Assembly (NCBI GenBank): GCA_020086605.1
Contig: JACBWW010000045.1
Span: 1,216,764 to 1,280,763, forward strand
DNA: 64,000 nucleotides
Source of the DNA: Lanius collurio
Taxonomy: Eukaryota > Chordata > Aves > Passeriformes > Laniidae
Reading direction: 5' to 3'
Under the pieces are notes generated by a model. That model had not been told where the DNA came from and did not search any database. It saw only the letters and a list, made by a program, of their open reading frames with translations. Shown here in pieces: positions 41,506 through 53,828 of the stretch. The position numbers were made by a program, and so were the translations under genes. Position 1 is the first letter of the stretch. Every line of letters starts with the position of its first letter.

Positions 41506-42070
41506 ACACTAAACCATATGACAAAGACCACTTTTGCCTGAAAAAGTGAAAGTAAAAAGAACACATTCTTGCAAAAGGGCTTAGGATATTTCTGCAAAAA
41601 ATTACTTCGCATGTGCTGACCAGTACTGCTAACTTGAACTGACCTGTGAATCAGCACGGAATAAATACAGCTCCCCCTCCTTTTTCATGTTCCCAGCACT
41701 CCCCAGTGTGGAAGCACAAGGAGTTGCTTGTCTCTGGAAAACATCAACAGAGCAGAAGTGATGGGGAAATGGGGCCTGTGCTTGGCAATACATCTTTGCC
41801 AAGAAGGTGAGAGTCCTTCCCGTCTCTAGACCACACTTCTGTCATATGGAGTCTCTTAGCTGCATGTTTCCCAAGCAAGAGGAGCACTATGAGATATGTT
41901 GGTGTAGTGAATGTTAAGGGAAAATCATTGCTGCCTGCTGGTATTACCCATTATGAGAGCAGTTTGTAGTATGGTTCCCCGATGACTCCAGTGCAGCCCA
42001 GCAAAGGCGGGGACTTAGGCTTATCTGTGCTTATGACTGGCTCCTTTGGCCCTTCTGGGGAGCTGGTAAT

Positions 42071-42301
42071 TATAGACTTATGGAATTATAGAATATGCTG
42101 AGTTGGAAGGGACCCAAAAGATCACTGAATCCAACTCTTAGCCCTGCACAGGACACCTCAAGAATCCCACTATATGTCTGAGATCATTGTCCAAATCATC
42201 ACGAACTCAGATAGGCTTGATGATGTGACCACCACCTTGGAGAGCCTGTTCCAGTGCTCAACCACCCTCTGGATGAAAAGCTTTTTCTTGATATCCAACC
42301 T
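42071..42301 (-). mobile_element. Truncated CR1 LINE
   Basis: Antisense 3' tail ('ggaattatagaatatgctgagttggaagggaccc') followed by the ORF2 C-terminal region; the minus-strand frame shows [15 protein letters not shown]. Broken and short. Confidence 0.87.
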
Positions 42302-45300
42302 AGGAACATGTGAGAGCAATGACATAAAAATGGATTGCACTGGGTCCCCAGATGGGATTTTTAGCCATGTGGTTTCCTTAACCAGCCTCATCATGCACTT
42401 TGTGCTTAGAAGTCACCGTCTTCCTAGTTTGCTACACTCACCCCCAATGCTTTTATTCTTACTGTATTCCAAAACTCTGTCCTCTTTCACTTAAAAATAA
42501 TGTATTTAACACAAATTGTCTCACAGTGGGTTAAGGACTAAGCTGCTTATGATGCCCAGCATGCTAAAAAATTCATGGTCATGAGGTGTCTGCTGGACCC
42601 TTAGACTCTGGCACTCCCTTGTGAGCTTGATTTCCTAACTAGGTTTCTAAAGAAGTGAGTTTTGTGCATTCCCAGGCCAGCCAGGCACTTCCAGACTAGC
42701 ATTGTCTGTTCATCAGGAGCAGCAGAGAGGATGAATCAAGCCTTCTGCAGAAAAACAAAATGAGCCATACTGGCTATCAGCTTTCTTGCTTAAATGAGAT
42801 TTTGGGGCATAACTGCACAAAGTGAGGTACTTTGCTACTACTGCAACTGGAAGCCTGACCAAGATAGCCAACTGTTCTGTGTCTCATATCCTTTTCTTGT
42901 ATTAATTTTCCATCTCCCTACCCCTTTTGCCACAGAGTGGCAGCAAATTAGCTGATGCAATTTGGTCTTGTGGCTTCCAGCACAGTTGCAGAGTTTGTGA
43001 GGTGTACAGGATTTGAACCGAGGTAGGGGACTGCTCACTGTGGCCATTCATCATTCTTAGATAATATCACCTCCTATTTGCTTCCCAGCCAGTGACACCC
43101 TGAAAGAAATTAGAAGTTCAGCACTCCTGTTGCTCTCTTCTGTTTTCTTAATATTGTCTACATTCAGTGGGCTGAATTTCCAGTGATTTTAGCCATGTTA
43201 ACTCCATAGCATCCATCTGTGCTCCCCGTGCTTTGAACACGATGCAGTTATTAGACCCAACCTGTCCCAGTCTGAAGCAAAGAAGCCTTAAGTCCCTTCA
43301 AGAAATCTCTTGGTCAAATGTTTCATTATGGGAAGAGCCAAACCTGATCCACTGCTTCTCTTTTCCCCTACAAAGGCTACAGCAGAGGCAGATACTGCTC
43401 ACAGAAGGGAAAGTATGTCAGAGGTACTGTAGCCATTAAATGGATGAGAGGGGTCTCTGACACTCAGGGCACTTTCAGAGTAATAATCCATATTCTTACC
43501 CACCCTGAATACTGCCAGCACCATGACTGGTGAAAACTTGTTGTGCCAGTGCAGGCAGTGACTTTCTTGGACCCTCAGGGTATGGAAAATTTAGAGTTTG
43601 GTGCAGCACACTCACACAATCTTCCAGCCTGCATCTGCAGAGCCAATCTACACGGCCTGACGGTTGCCAGTGTGACTCAGCAGCATAGGGAAATTCAGTT
43701 TTGGATGGTGAAGTCAGAGCCTGGTGAAGCCCCAGGCTCTGACTCATAGAAAGCAAATGCATTTGACATATGCGGGATGTGAAAGAAAGTTCCCAAATCT
43801 GGATGTTCCACAGGACTCAAGAACAAGTATCCTCAAGACACGTGCTGGCTCTCAAATGGTCATGCTTCAAAGCTTTTGCTCACCGAGGTGCCCCTTCCAG
43901 ATACTTCTGCCTTTTTCTGTTTCTGTGCAATTGTTGCGTTGCTCTCCTGGATACAGTTAGATTTGATGTCATTGAACTTGTCCAAAAAGGGTTTCATTCT
44001 GACCCCACATGTTTGCAAAGAAGTGATGGAAAATCCTTGGTGATAGAATGATGGAGAGTGTGTGTATATGGGACTGTCTGTCCACTTGCTGTGGCCAGAC
44101 AGCTTGTAACTGCTCTGATGTTACCACATGTTGAACAAACCTGTTTTCAGCCTGCAGATTGTGCCCAGAAAAACAGCTGCTTGCAGCAAGGCTAAATCTT
44201 TCCTACCTAACATTCTGAGTATCCTTCTTTCAGCCAACTGCTGCCTGCAAAGGAGCACTGGTGGAAACTGGTGAGGAATGAGACTCTCTCATAATCCTCA
44301 CCAAGGTCTTAATTGTGGCTACCCTCCATCCTGGCTGCTAAACTGCAGAAGTCATTCTCAGTGAGGCCACCTTTGTCACTATCTAAGAAGGAGACAGGGA
44401 TGATGTAGTGAGGTAGATTTTAATCTGCTGTTTCCTTTGCTTCCTTTGAAACAAATCTCCATCCCACCATTTATTTGGGAGTAAAATATGAAGCGGATAT
44501 CCTTTCCCCACCCCAGCCTTGCACAAAGTTGACCATTTGTGCTTTCTGTGGTAGCAGTATTAATAATCATATCCATATCTATTCATGTAGTTCTTGATAG
44601 CCAGTATGGCTTCGTAACATAGATCAGGTTGTAGGTTTAGGCTATTGCTTTTTGTCTGTTAAAAAGCTTGTGACAGAGTGAACAATTCTCTCCTTTCATG
44701 TTGGAGGTATATTTAATATATGCCTTGGAGATATATTTAGTAATAATAATGGGTGTGCACAGGACTTCATTTTTATACTGATTCCCAAAGATGAACTAAT
44801 TGGTCTGCACAACTTACCGGTGGGTGAACCCTTACAATTTATCTTTGGGATTATAGAAGAGAGGAAAGCCTCAACCCCTCATTCACCAAACATTTGAGAT
44901 TGCGCTTCATTTTAAGTGTGTCTGGGAGTGAAGTACCTATTTAAGTGGGCTTAAGATCCCAGACACCTGTTTGGGGCAAAAGCCTCCTACTTGTTCTGGA
45001 CCAGGATAGACTCATGATGGAAGATAATAAATGTGTGAGCATTGCTGCAATCGTCTTTTTCTCATAGCCCTGATTGGCTGCCTCAGGTAATAACATCATT
45101 AGTAATAAAACTGAAGCCAAAGCACCAGAGGTTTTAATGCAGTTTGTATCAGCTTGTCACTGACCATGGAAAACTATTTGAGTAACTTAGAGTGGTGAAA
45201 TAATATCTTCATGGTTCCTGTTCCTTCTGCTAACTGCTATAAATTGCACTTTACAGTTGCATCATAGATACAAGGCGTAAGTGTCTCTGACTGTATTTTT

Positions 45301-45569
45301 TTCTAAAGTATTTCCTGTTCTTGAGCTTTATGAACTAGAGACCTGAAATTTCTAAATGTGCTGAACAGGACCATGACACTCTGAGAAAGACTTCCCATAT
45401 CCTAGTAGTTTTATTTTAATGAGTGTCTCAGGCTTATCTCTATTTGGGAGATTTCTCAGCATGATTTAAACTGTCACTGTTGCTGATATGGCATAAATGG
45501 AGAGAAATAGACAAAAGAAATAAAATTATTTTCTACTCTCTCCCTTCCTACCTTGTTCTTGTCTAGACT

Positions 45570-47060
45570 TACAGAATCATAGAATATGCAGAGTTGCAAG
45601 GGACCCTCATGGATCAGCTTCATGCCATTTCCTTGTGTCGTGTCACTGGTCACGAGAGTGAAGAGACCAGTACCTGCCCCTCCACTTGCCCTTGTGAAGA
45701 TATTGAAGACCACAATGAGGTGTCCCCTCAATCTCCTCTTCTCCAGGCTGAACAAACCAAGTGACCTCAGCTACTCCTCATAAGGCTTCCCCTTCAGACT
45801 GGTCCCCATCCTGTGGGTCTCCTTTGAACCCTCTCTAATAAATGTCTTTTTTATATTGTTGTGCACAAAACTGCACACATTATTCAAGGTGGGGCTGTGC
45901 CAGTGCACAGCAGAGCCGGACAATCCCTCCCTTGACCAGTTGGTGATGCTGTGTCTGATGGCCCCAGGACACAGTTGGTCTTCCAGGATGCCAGGGCACT
46001 GCTGACTCACATTCAGCTTGCCATTGTCCAGGATCCCGAGATCCCTTTCTGCGGCACTGCTCTCCAACCTCTGGTTCCCCAGTCTGTACATACAACTATG
46101 GTTGCCCTGTCCAAGTACAGAATCTGGTCCTTGTTAAACTTCATACAGTTGGTGATTGCCCACCTCTCTAATTTGTGGAGGACTCTCTACAGGGCCTCCC
46201 TGCCTTGGCCCTCCAGTCCAAGAGTCAACAGCTACTCACAATTTAGTATCATTGGCAAGGTTACTTAACATTCCTTTGAGTCCCATGTCCAACTTACTAA
46301 TGAAGATGTTCAAGAGAACTGGGGCAAGGATGGAGCCCTGTGAAGCCCCATTAGTGATCAGTCACCAGCCTGATGCTACCCCATTCACTCTAACTCTTTG
46401 TGGCCATCCTGTTGCTCACCCATAGCACAACACGGTTATTCAGCTGTGTGCTGGACATTTTGTCCAGAAGGATACTGTGAGAGACAGTATCAAAAGCTTT
46501 GCTGAAGCCCAGAAAGATTGCATCAACTGACTTTCCTAAATCAACTAGGTGGGTTACTTGGTCACAGAATGAAACATGTTTGACAATCAAGACTTCCCCC
46601 TCATGAAGCCATGCTGGCTGTGACCAATGCCTGCATTGTTCTCCAGCTGTTTTTCAATACCTCCCAGAATAATATTTTCCATTATTTTAATGGGCACTGA
46701 AGTGAGAGTGATAGGTCTGCAGTTTCCAGAGTCCTCCTTCTTGCCTTTCTTGAAAATCAGGACAATGTTCACCAGCTTCCAGTCAGCTGAGACCTCTCCA
46801 AATTCCCAAGACACTCAAAAATCATTGAGAGAGGCTATGCAATGACATCAGCAGCTCTTTGAGGATTCTTGGATAAATCCCATCAGGTCCCACAGATTTG
46901 TGGAGATCCATCTGGAGCAGCAGATCCTGCACAATTTCAGGGTCAGCTGGGAGCTGATCATTCTTGCAGTCATGGTCCTCCAACTGAGGGCATTGAGATC
47001 CCTGATGTGTGCTTCTTTTACACATTTTCATTTACAGAAAACTTCTTCAATATTTGCAGC
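45570..47060 (-). mobile_element. CR1 LINE with a degraded reverse-transcriptase ORF
   Basis: The longest element here, about 1.5 kb. From its 5' side the minus strand shows RT pieces in different frames: SVGPDGIYPRILKEL, IVLIFKKGKKEDSGNCRPITLTSVP, a FSKAFDTVSHSILLDKM block, and ASQGSILAPVLLNIF. The FADD catalytic box reads Leu-Ala-Asn-Asp (about 46241-46258), so the first catalytic Asp of the pair is lost. Frameshifts separate the blocks and part of the RT is deleted. It ends at the left with the usual tail 'cagaatcatagaat'. It may extend further right, to about 47200. Confidence 0.9.
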
Positions 47061-47240
47061 CTTTCTCATCTCAGACTTCCTTCCACATTGCTGTGAATGA
47101 CACATCCTCCATAAGCTCCAGCCATGTGGATATCTGCTCTAGAGTTAGCCCCTTCCAGGTACTCTTTAATATTCCTCCAATTTGGAGCTGCTTATGTGCA
47201 CTCTGCTAGCCCAGTGCAATAGCAATGAGCTGGAAGCATA

Positions 47241-47383
47241 CCACAGAATTACAGAATATTCTGAGTTGGAAGGGACCCACAAGGATCATTGAGTGCAACT
47301 ATTAAGTGAATGGCCCATTGGGGATCAACCCCACAACCTTGATGTTATTAGCACCATACTCTAACGAACTGAGCTAATGCCAA
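47241..47383 (-). mobile_element. tRNA-Ile-headed SINE with CR1 tail (TguSINE1-like)
   Basis: On the minus strand a tRNA-like head (about 47383-47311) shows a box A (TAGCTCAGTTCG), an anticodon-loop region CTAATAA (AAT, Ile) and a box B (GGGTTGATCCC). It runs directly into a CR1-like 3' tail ending near 47241. This combination is the known structure of the passerine family TguSINE1, which borrows CR1 machinery. The head has mismatches to a functional tRNA-Ile and is not a tRNA gene. Confidence 0.85.
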
Positions 47384-50300
47384 TATAGTCATGCTGTACC
47401 CTTCATGGAAACGTGAACTGCCCCGGAGCCAATTAGTCTGTTTTACCTCATTGGAATCCCTTGTCTTATAGATATCACCTTACATCTTCCTCCTTCTTGC
47501 CTTTGTATTAACAGGTTGGAAAGGGCACAATATCTAACATTCATACTGTGCATCACTGGTACAAGCAGGACCTGAACCCTAGTATCCTCACTCACCTCTG
47601 AAACTGAAACTGAAAACTGATGTTTGCCACAGATTGTAGTACAATCTCTGGCTAAAGGTCACTTGCATCCTTGCTCTGACCCAAGCCCTGAAAATGTGGC
47701 CTTCACCTCCTTGGAGTCCATCAGCCCATGCCATGTATTTTCAGATGTGCCTGTGTGGCAGGAAAATTCAGAAGCAAAACCTTTCCAGGGAGATCTTTTC
47801 TGTGACTCATCTGTGCTAGGGAGGGGAGAGTTTCTTTTTCATGTCTCAGCTGGGAGCGGTCCATCCTCCAGTTCCTCAGCAGGCCAGTTTCTGACGTGTT
47901 TCTGAGCCACTGCACTAACACAGTATGTGCAGGGCCAGAGAGGGAGGACTGTGCTCTGTGTCAGTGATTTCAGGGGAATCATCCTTTTTAAAAATATGCC
48001 TTTCTGTCTCCCTCCCCCACTTCCCTTTCTTCTTCCTTCAGCGTTGCCACCTTGTAGTATTTTAATCAGAGGAAGCAGATATATCAAGGAAGTCAATGGC
48101 AGGGGCGAGGTGGGTGGGGGGGCAGAGAGGAAGAGGAGGAAAATCACATCACAGCCCAGTCTGCCAGTGTAAACACTTGATGATTTCCTGTTATTGTAGC
48201 CTAAAATGTACCATGACATCATTTGCAGGCCTCCCAGAATCACCCAGAAGGAGGAAAAGCCAGCATTCCCAGCCCGCCCCCAGCATGAATCCAGGGGATT
48301 CAGACCCTATAAGGCAGTGCAGCTCTGCGAGCAGCAAAGATAGTGTTTCGAAAGCTTTCTTGTTCTTGGCAGCATGGAAATTTCACAAACAGGAAAAACT
48401 GCTTTTACTTTTCCTAAAGGGGAACTGTTTATGCCTCATGAAATATTAATACCTTGAACTATGATTACTTTAGAGGCAGAGCTGAAATACATGAAATGTT
48501 CTTATCTGAGGACAAACACAGGGAAGCCTCTCACCAAAATCACATCCGTTTATCATTACCAGGTATCTACTTTTTATATAATACCCTCTTTCATTCCAAA
48601 TCACTCTACATACAAGGCAGTTAAGTCAAAAGCTGGGGATTATATAAAAGAGTACAATATGAAATTAATTTGATTATTTTGAAAGGCTCTCAATATAGCA
48701 GATATTGCCTGTGAAATGTTCTTCCTTCATTTTTGAACATTAAATCAATTCCTGGAAGGTGAGGAGCCAAGCTCTTTGGAGCCTAGATACACAAACTATC
48801 CTGGAATTTGACCCAACAAGTCATATTTGTGTCTCAGTTGCAGTTAATCCTGAGTCACTGCACTCAGTCTGCACCACTGTAAGGAAGAACAGAATTGGGT
48901 TCAGAGAGATGGGCTCTCCTAACTTCTCAGAGAAGGATGATAGCTAGGCTGATTTCACCACACACCCTTCAGCTGCAATCTCTTTGGGCAGACTTTCACA
49001 TGACCACAGTGGGATATCGGCAAAATATGGGCTTTTTCCTAAACAAGGTAAAAAACTTCATAAATACAGTGATGTACATGTAATAGTTTTGACTCATACC
49101 CTCCCTTGCACACTTGCCAATTGCCTGGCAAACATCAGTAATTACAGTGTAACTTTTTGTCATTGAAACATGAGAAATTGGTGTTTTCATGTTATATGTA
49201 AGGAAAATGAGACGCTGAGATTAAATGAACCTCTGTTCTATAGAATAAAATGTTTGTCTTAATCTGGGTTTAAGCCAATCCCATGCCTCCAGATAGAATA
49301 TTAGATTTGTTTCTCCATGAAGGAAACTTGAAAAGTCTGAAAAGAGTCAGCCTAGAGGAGAATACAAACAAGTATAATAAATAAAGCACATTGGGACTGA
49401 CATTAAAAGGAAACAGAATGGTCTGGCAGTTTACTGGACAAAAAGTAAGATCATATATAAATTTTGCTGTGTTTACTCTCACTTGGACTTACTGGAATAC
49501 AAAACTGGGCTGTTCCCCACGAACTCTTTTTGGATAGGAGAACCAAGCCATTCAATTCTTCACCATGCTGAGCTCTTTTCAAAGCTATATGTGCAAGATT
49601 ATTATTTCTCGTTAAGTAGTTTGCTCTTCATTCCCAATGCTGCAGGGCACAACAGTAGGAACTGAAGTGAATTTATGCACAGCTGTGCCAGAACCCTGCA
49701 TCCAGTGAAGTCAAGTGTTAGGTTCTAATGACAAGATCAGGACCTTACACACTTACACCCAGTTGTGCTGCAAGCAAGGCACCAGGACAACAAAGTTGCT
49801 CAGGCACTGTTGTGAGAGCTGTGGGGTGTCGAGGCCTTGAATTAACTTCTGTTATTGTGTGTGTCATTAGAGGACTGAGGTAATCGGGTGGGCTGGGCAA
49901 GGCAGGAGAGGAGGTCCTTCTTCTGAACGCTGAATTTGCCAAATCTATTGTGCAGTCATCCTGTCTCTGGGATTTTTGCTGAGTCATATGAAAAATTGTG
50001 GCCTGCACACTGAGAGGGGAGAGGGCAGCAGGGTGGGTGGTCACAGCTTTGGGGCTGGGGGATGGCTGCCTGTGGAGCTCTGTGAGGTGTGAATGTTCAT
50101 CTAAGATACTGGTTTGTGTGTTTCTAGGATATTGATCCCTGTTTGTGCAGGAGGAAGTTTGGGTCATGGGCTGAGTCTGATTTCATTTCCACAACACAAG
50201 GATGACTTTCTACAGTAGACTGCTCTTCACTTGGTGCTTACACACTGCAGGATGCTTCACTGCTCTGCATGGCAGGTATTTTTCAGGTGATTTTTGATAT

Positions 50301-53300
50301 GGTTAGTCTGCTGCTAAATGCTTCCCATTTTGGTTTCATGGCATGATGTGATGCCATGCTTCCTGGGTCTGGGCAAGATAAAAATAACACAGTGATGTAG
50401 TATGGTTGGGATTTATGAGAATACTTAATTCCTTATGACAAATATAAAATGATGTAGAGAGGAGATCAGTAAAGATGACAAAGTAGAACTGATGGAAGTT
50501 TAGGTTATAATATATTTGGGAGAGGAGCAATGTGTGCTTGATTCCCACTGGTCTGTACAGGATTATCTCTGCTTATAGCCAGGGTAAATCACCTTGGAAA
50601 TTTTGACTCTATTATTTGGGAAAAACTAGGCAAAATCAAAGAGCATGTGGAAGAGCAGTCATTCACCAGGGCAGTAAAGCCAGATTTAGGACTCTATGTA
50701 TAAGACCAGAAACAAGTTTGCCTGAGTCCAGAGGTGTCTCTTTCTTCCAGTTCTAATTTATTAAAAAATATTACTGCATTTGTTTGTTTCAGGAAGAGAG
50801 ATCAGACATCACCTGTCCACATACCTATAGATCTACACCAGATCAAATCTCATCTCTGCTGAAGTGTTTTAGCATTAAAGCATGAAGTCAGCAAAACTCA
50901 AAATGCCCTAGCTAATCAGACAGAAATGTCCTGTCTGCTTCATATGAAAAGTTTACTGTCAGCGATACAGAACTGTAGGAATCCAGTATTAGTGTTCACA
51001 GAAACACAGCTTGTGTGAAAAAAAATCTTCTAAAAGAAAATAAACACCTTATATGTATTTTGTTGGTCTACTTCCTCTAAATTCTTTCAAATGGAAATTG
51101 CCAGAAAATTCAGCTGAAGGGAAATTGACACAGTCCACATCTATGGTTTGGCATAGATTTAGGTAATTTGAACATATATTCTGTCCTCACACTTGGTCTT
51201 TTATGTTCCCTGAAGTCAATGGTCAAGATTCACATGGCAAGTGGACACATACAAAATTAATACCAGGCCCAAGAAATGGTCCATGTGAAATAACTTGAGA
51301 GGAGCTTATGGAAGGTGTTGACTTTTCAGGCTTTGTCGTTTATTTGTGTATTTTTGTTTTGGTCTGCTGTGGACCTGCAGAGGCCCGGGGCAGGGACTGA
51401 ACAAGCGTGGCAGGGTGTGGCTGTGGGACTCATGCAGTAGGTTAGTCTGTGTAGGTTTTGAGGCAAGGAAAGGGGATGTCTGCTACATTTTAATGCTGAC
51501 AAGCAGGGTGTGTGATCTATCATGTAGTACAGGAATTCCTCCAACCTATATAATTTCAAGATCATCTGCATCTTCATGGGAAGGAGGAGAAACCCTGAGG
51601 AAAACAGAGTTTTCTGTGACTGTGGTAGATGAAACATCTTCCTAATTTTATTCTGTTTGAAGTAGGTGTCAGCAATCTACATGTCTTCAAGTCATTGGTT
51701 TTGTCTGCATCCACAGGAGAAGTGGACCAAGTCATGCAAAGCCAAGGAATACCTTGGAAGATCAACTGCTCAGCAACCCAGAAAAGTAGGTGGACACTGT
51801 TTTTTTGACATGTTTTATACATATCTAAGGTACAGAATCTTGTGTCTGGAATGAAAAGGACTAAAAAGGCTCAAGGCTTTTACATAAGGAATGGAGCTTG
51901 TACAGGGTGAACATTGCATTGTTTTGATGTCTCCTTGTCCTGTTGTACAATATTGACACCAGCCATCAGGCTTGGGTGGACTGGGCTCTAACTGTGCAGA
52001 AAGGTGAAGTTAAAGTAACACCACTTGTATTCTAAAATACAAGGAGCTACTCAGCACTTCTAAGCCAACCCTGCAAAAATCAGTGTCGGTTTTCTTCTTC
52101 TTGCCTTGTGTCTTTTATTTGTCCAGAGAAACAGGCTTTATATTCCCTGTTTATTTACCAGTAGCAGCAGTGCTGGGGCAAAGGGAGTGGATCAGCTCCC
52201 TGCATCCAAGAGCTTAGGCAAAGATATGGCATATGGAATCTCTTCTTGTGATTCCTGCAAATTCTTAGCAGAGTTTTTAACAGTATTTTTAATGCTTTCC
52301 TACCATAAGATCCCCACAGTTTCTCAGGGACCAGTGATTTGTCAGATAAAAGGCAGATTCCCTGTCAATCCCTCAGATTACTCATAATACCAAATGAATC
52401 CTGGGAAGCTAATGCCATAAACTTTTTTGCTTTTGGGCCTCGAAGTGCATTGCAATAGTTAATTAAGACTATCAGCATCCCAGTAATTAAGCATTGACTA
52501 AGGAAATTGAGGCAATTGAACAACTTGCAGTAATTCCTCATGAGATAAATGAGCCATTCTTTCAAAGCAATCAAATTTCTCAGAGAGAAGGCAACAGCCC
52601 AGAGGTGGATTAATGAAATACAGTGTGGTCTAGTGATATACTTTACTATTTTTTTATGTTGCAGTGGGGCAATACAGAGCTTAAATTTTGTTCCAAGAAA
52701 ACTCAGGTTACCTTGGCAGGCTGTGGAGGTGGTGCCTGACCGTGTGTTATTTAATATGGAAGTGGATTTTGTTGTCTGTGTTGCTGAAATGAAATAATTA
52801 CTGAATTGACATTGCCTGAAATCTTTACTATAAATTATATTTCTACTGTATCTTTACTATACTATATTTTACTGTATGTTTACTATAAATTGTATCATTG
52901 TAAACATTGATTTGAGGACATGATGACCAATGGTAAGAACAAGTTCGCCTCTCTGCTATGCTGTACCTTGCTATTCTGTCCTATTTTACACCATCCTGTT
53001 CCTATACTAATTATGCTTCTGGAAGCATTCAACTCCTACAAATGCATCAAGTAATAGGGTTACTAGAAAACAGGAATAGACTTTCAAGAAACCACTTAGT
53101 ATGTATTTCTGTCTTTAAAGCAAAGTTAACTTTCCAACTTCATATTTTCTGACAGTGCCAACCACACTGCAGGAAATTAAATAATAAGGTCAGGCAATGG
53201 AAGCACTTGGAGCTCTATGGCAAAGTGAGTTTAGTTTGTAATTCTGTCCTCTACTGTCTTTGGTGGTAGTGACAGGGTCTGCATGCCAAGTCCAGGACAG

Positions 53301-53789
53301 GGCCTATCCCAGTTTCTCTGTATGACTGAAAACCTCTCTGGAGCAGATTGGCTCCAAACCCAAGCAACCTCATGGTGCTGAGGCCCTATCATCAGGGAAA
53401 TGCAAGGACTATGTATGGTGGGGAAGGGGGAAGGCTCCTGAGCTTGGGGATCTTCTCAAAATATGTTTGGGCTTAAAAAACTAATTTTGACATTAGAGGC
53501 TTTTATCCTTGTCATTTTAACTCAGGGGATTTTCTTCTCTTAAGAATGAAGAAACAGAAATGAGTTAAGTGAAAGGCAAAAAATGGTAAGACAAAGTAAA
53601 AAATTATAGCTGTGTTTTAAAAGTAGAAGTCTGTGTTCCTTATGAAGACAGAAGACTTCTCCTGAAACAGAACAGGCATGACTGGGACTGAGTGTGTGCT
53701 TCTTTGTGTCTGTTGCTGAAGACAGCAAGTTCTGTGGCAGAGAACAGCCAAGAATCCAGTATGTATCTATATGTCTATATCAATCTGTG

Positions 53790-53828
<39 letters not shown>

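Larger units (their letters stand above)
40313..45569. other. Intergenic DNA between LAS1L and MSN, left part
   Basis: AT-rich non-coding sequence with two recognisable CR1 pieces (41420-41505 and 42071-42301). Open frames up to about 106 codons show no homology I can name. Confidence 0.6.

Noticed and set aside
43005..43045. tRNA-like box B on the minus strand (GGTTCAAATCC)
   Set aside because: The nearest box A-like sequence is only about 27 bases away, too close for a tRNA, and no cloverleaf arms pair.
47311..47383. A functional tRNA-Ile gene
   Set aside because: It fuses directly to a CR1 tail and the acceptor and T arms carry mismatches, so it is a SINE head.
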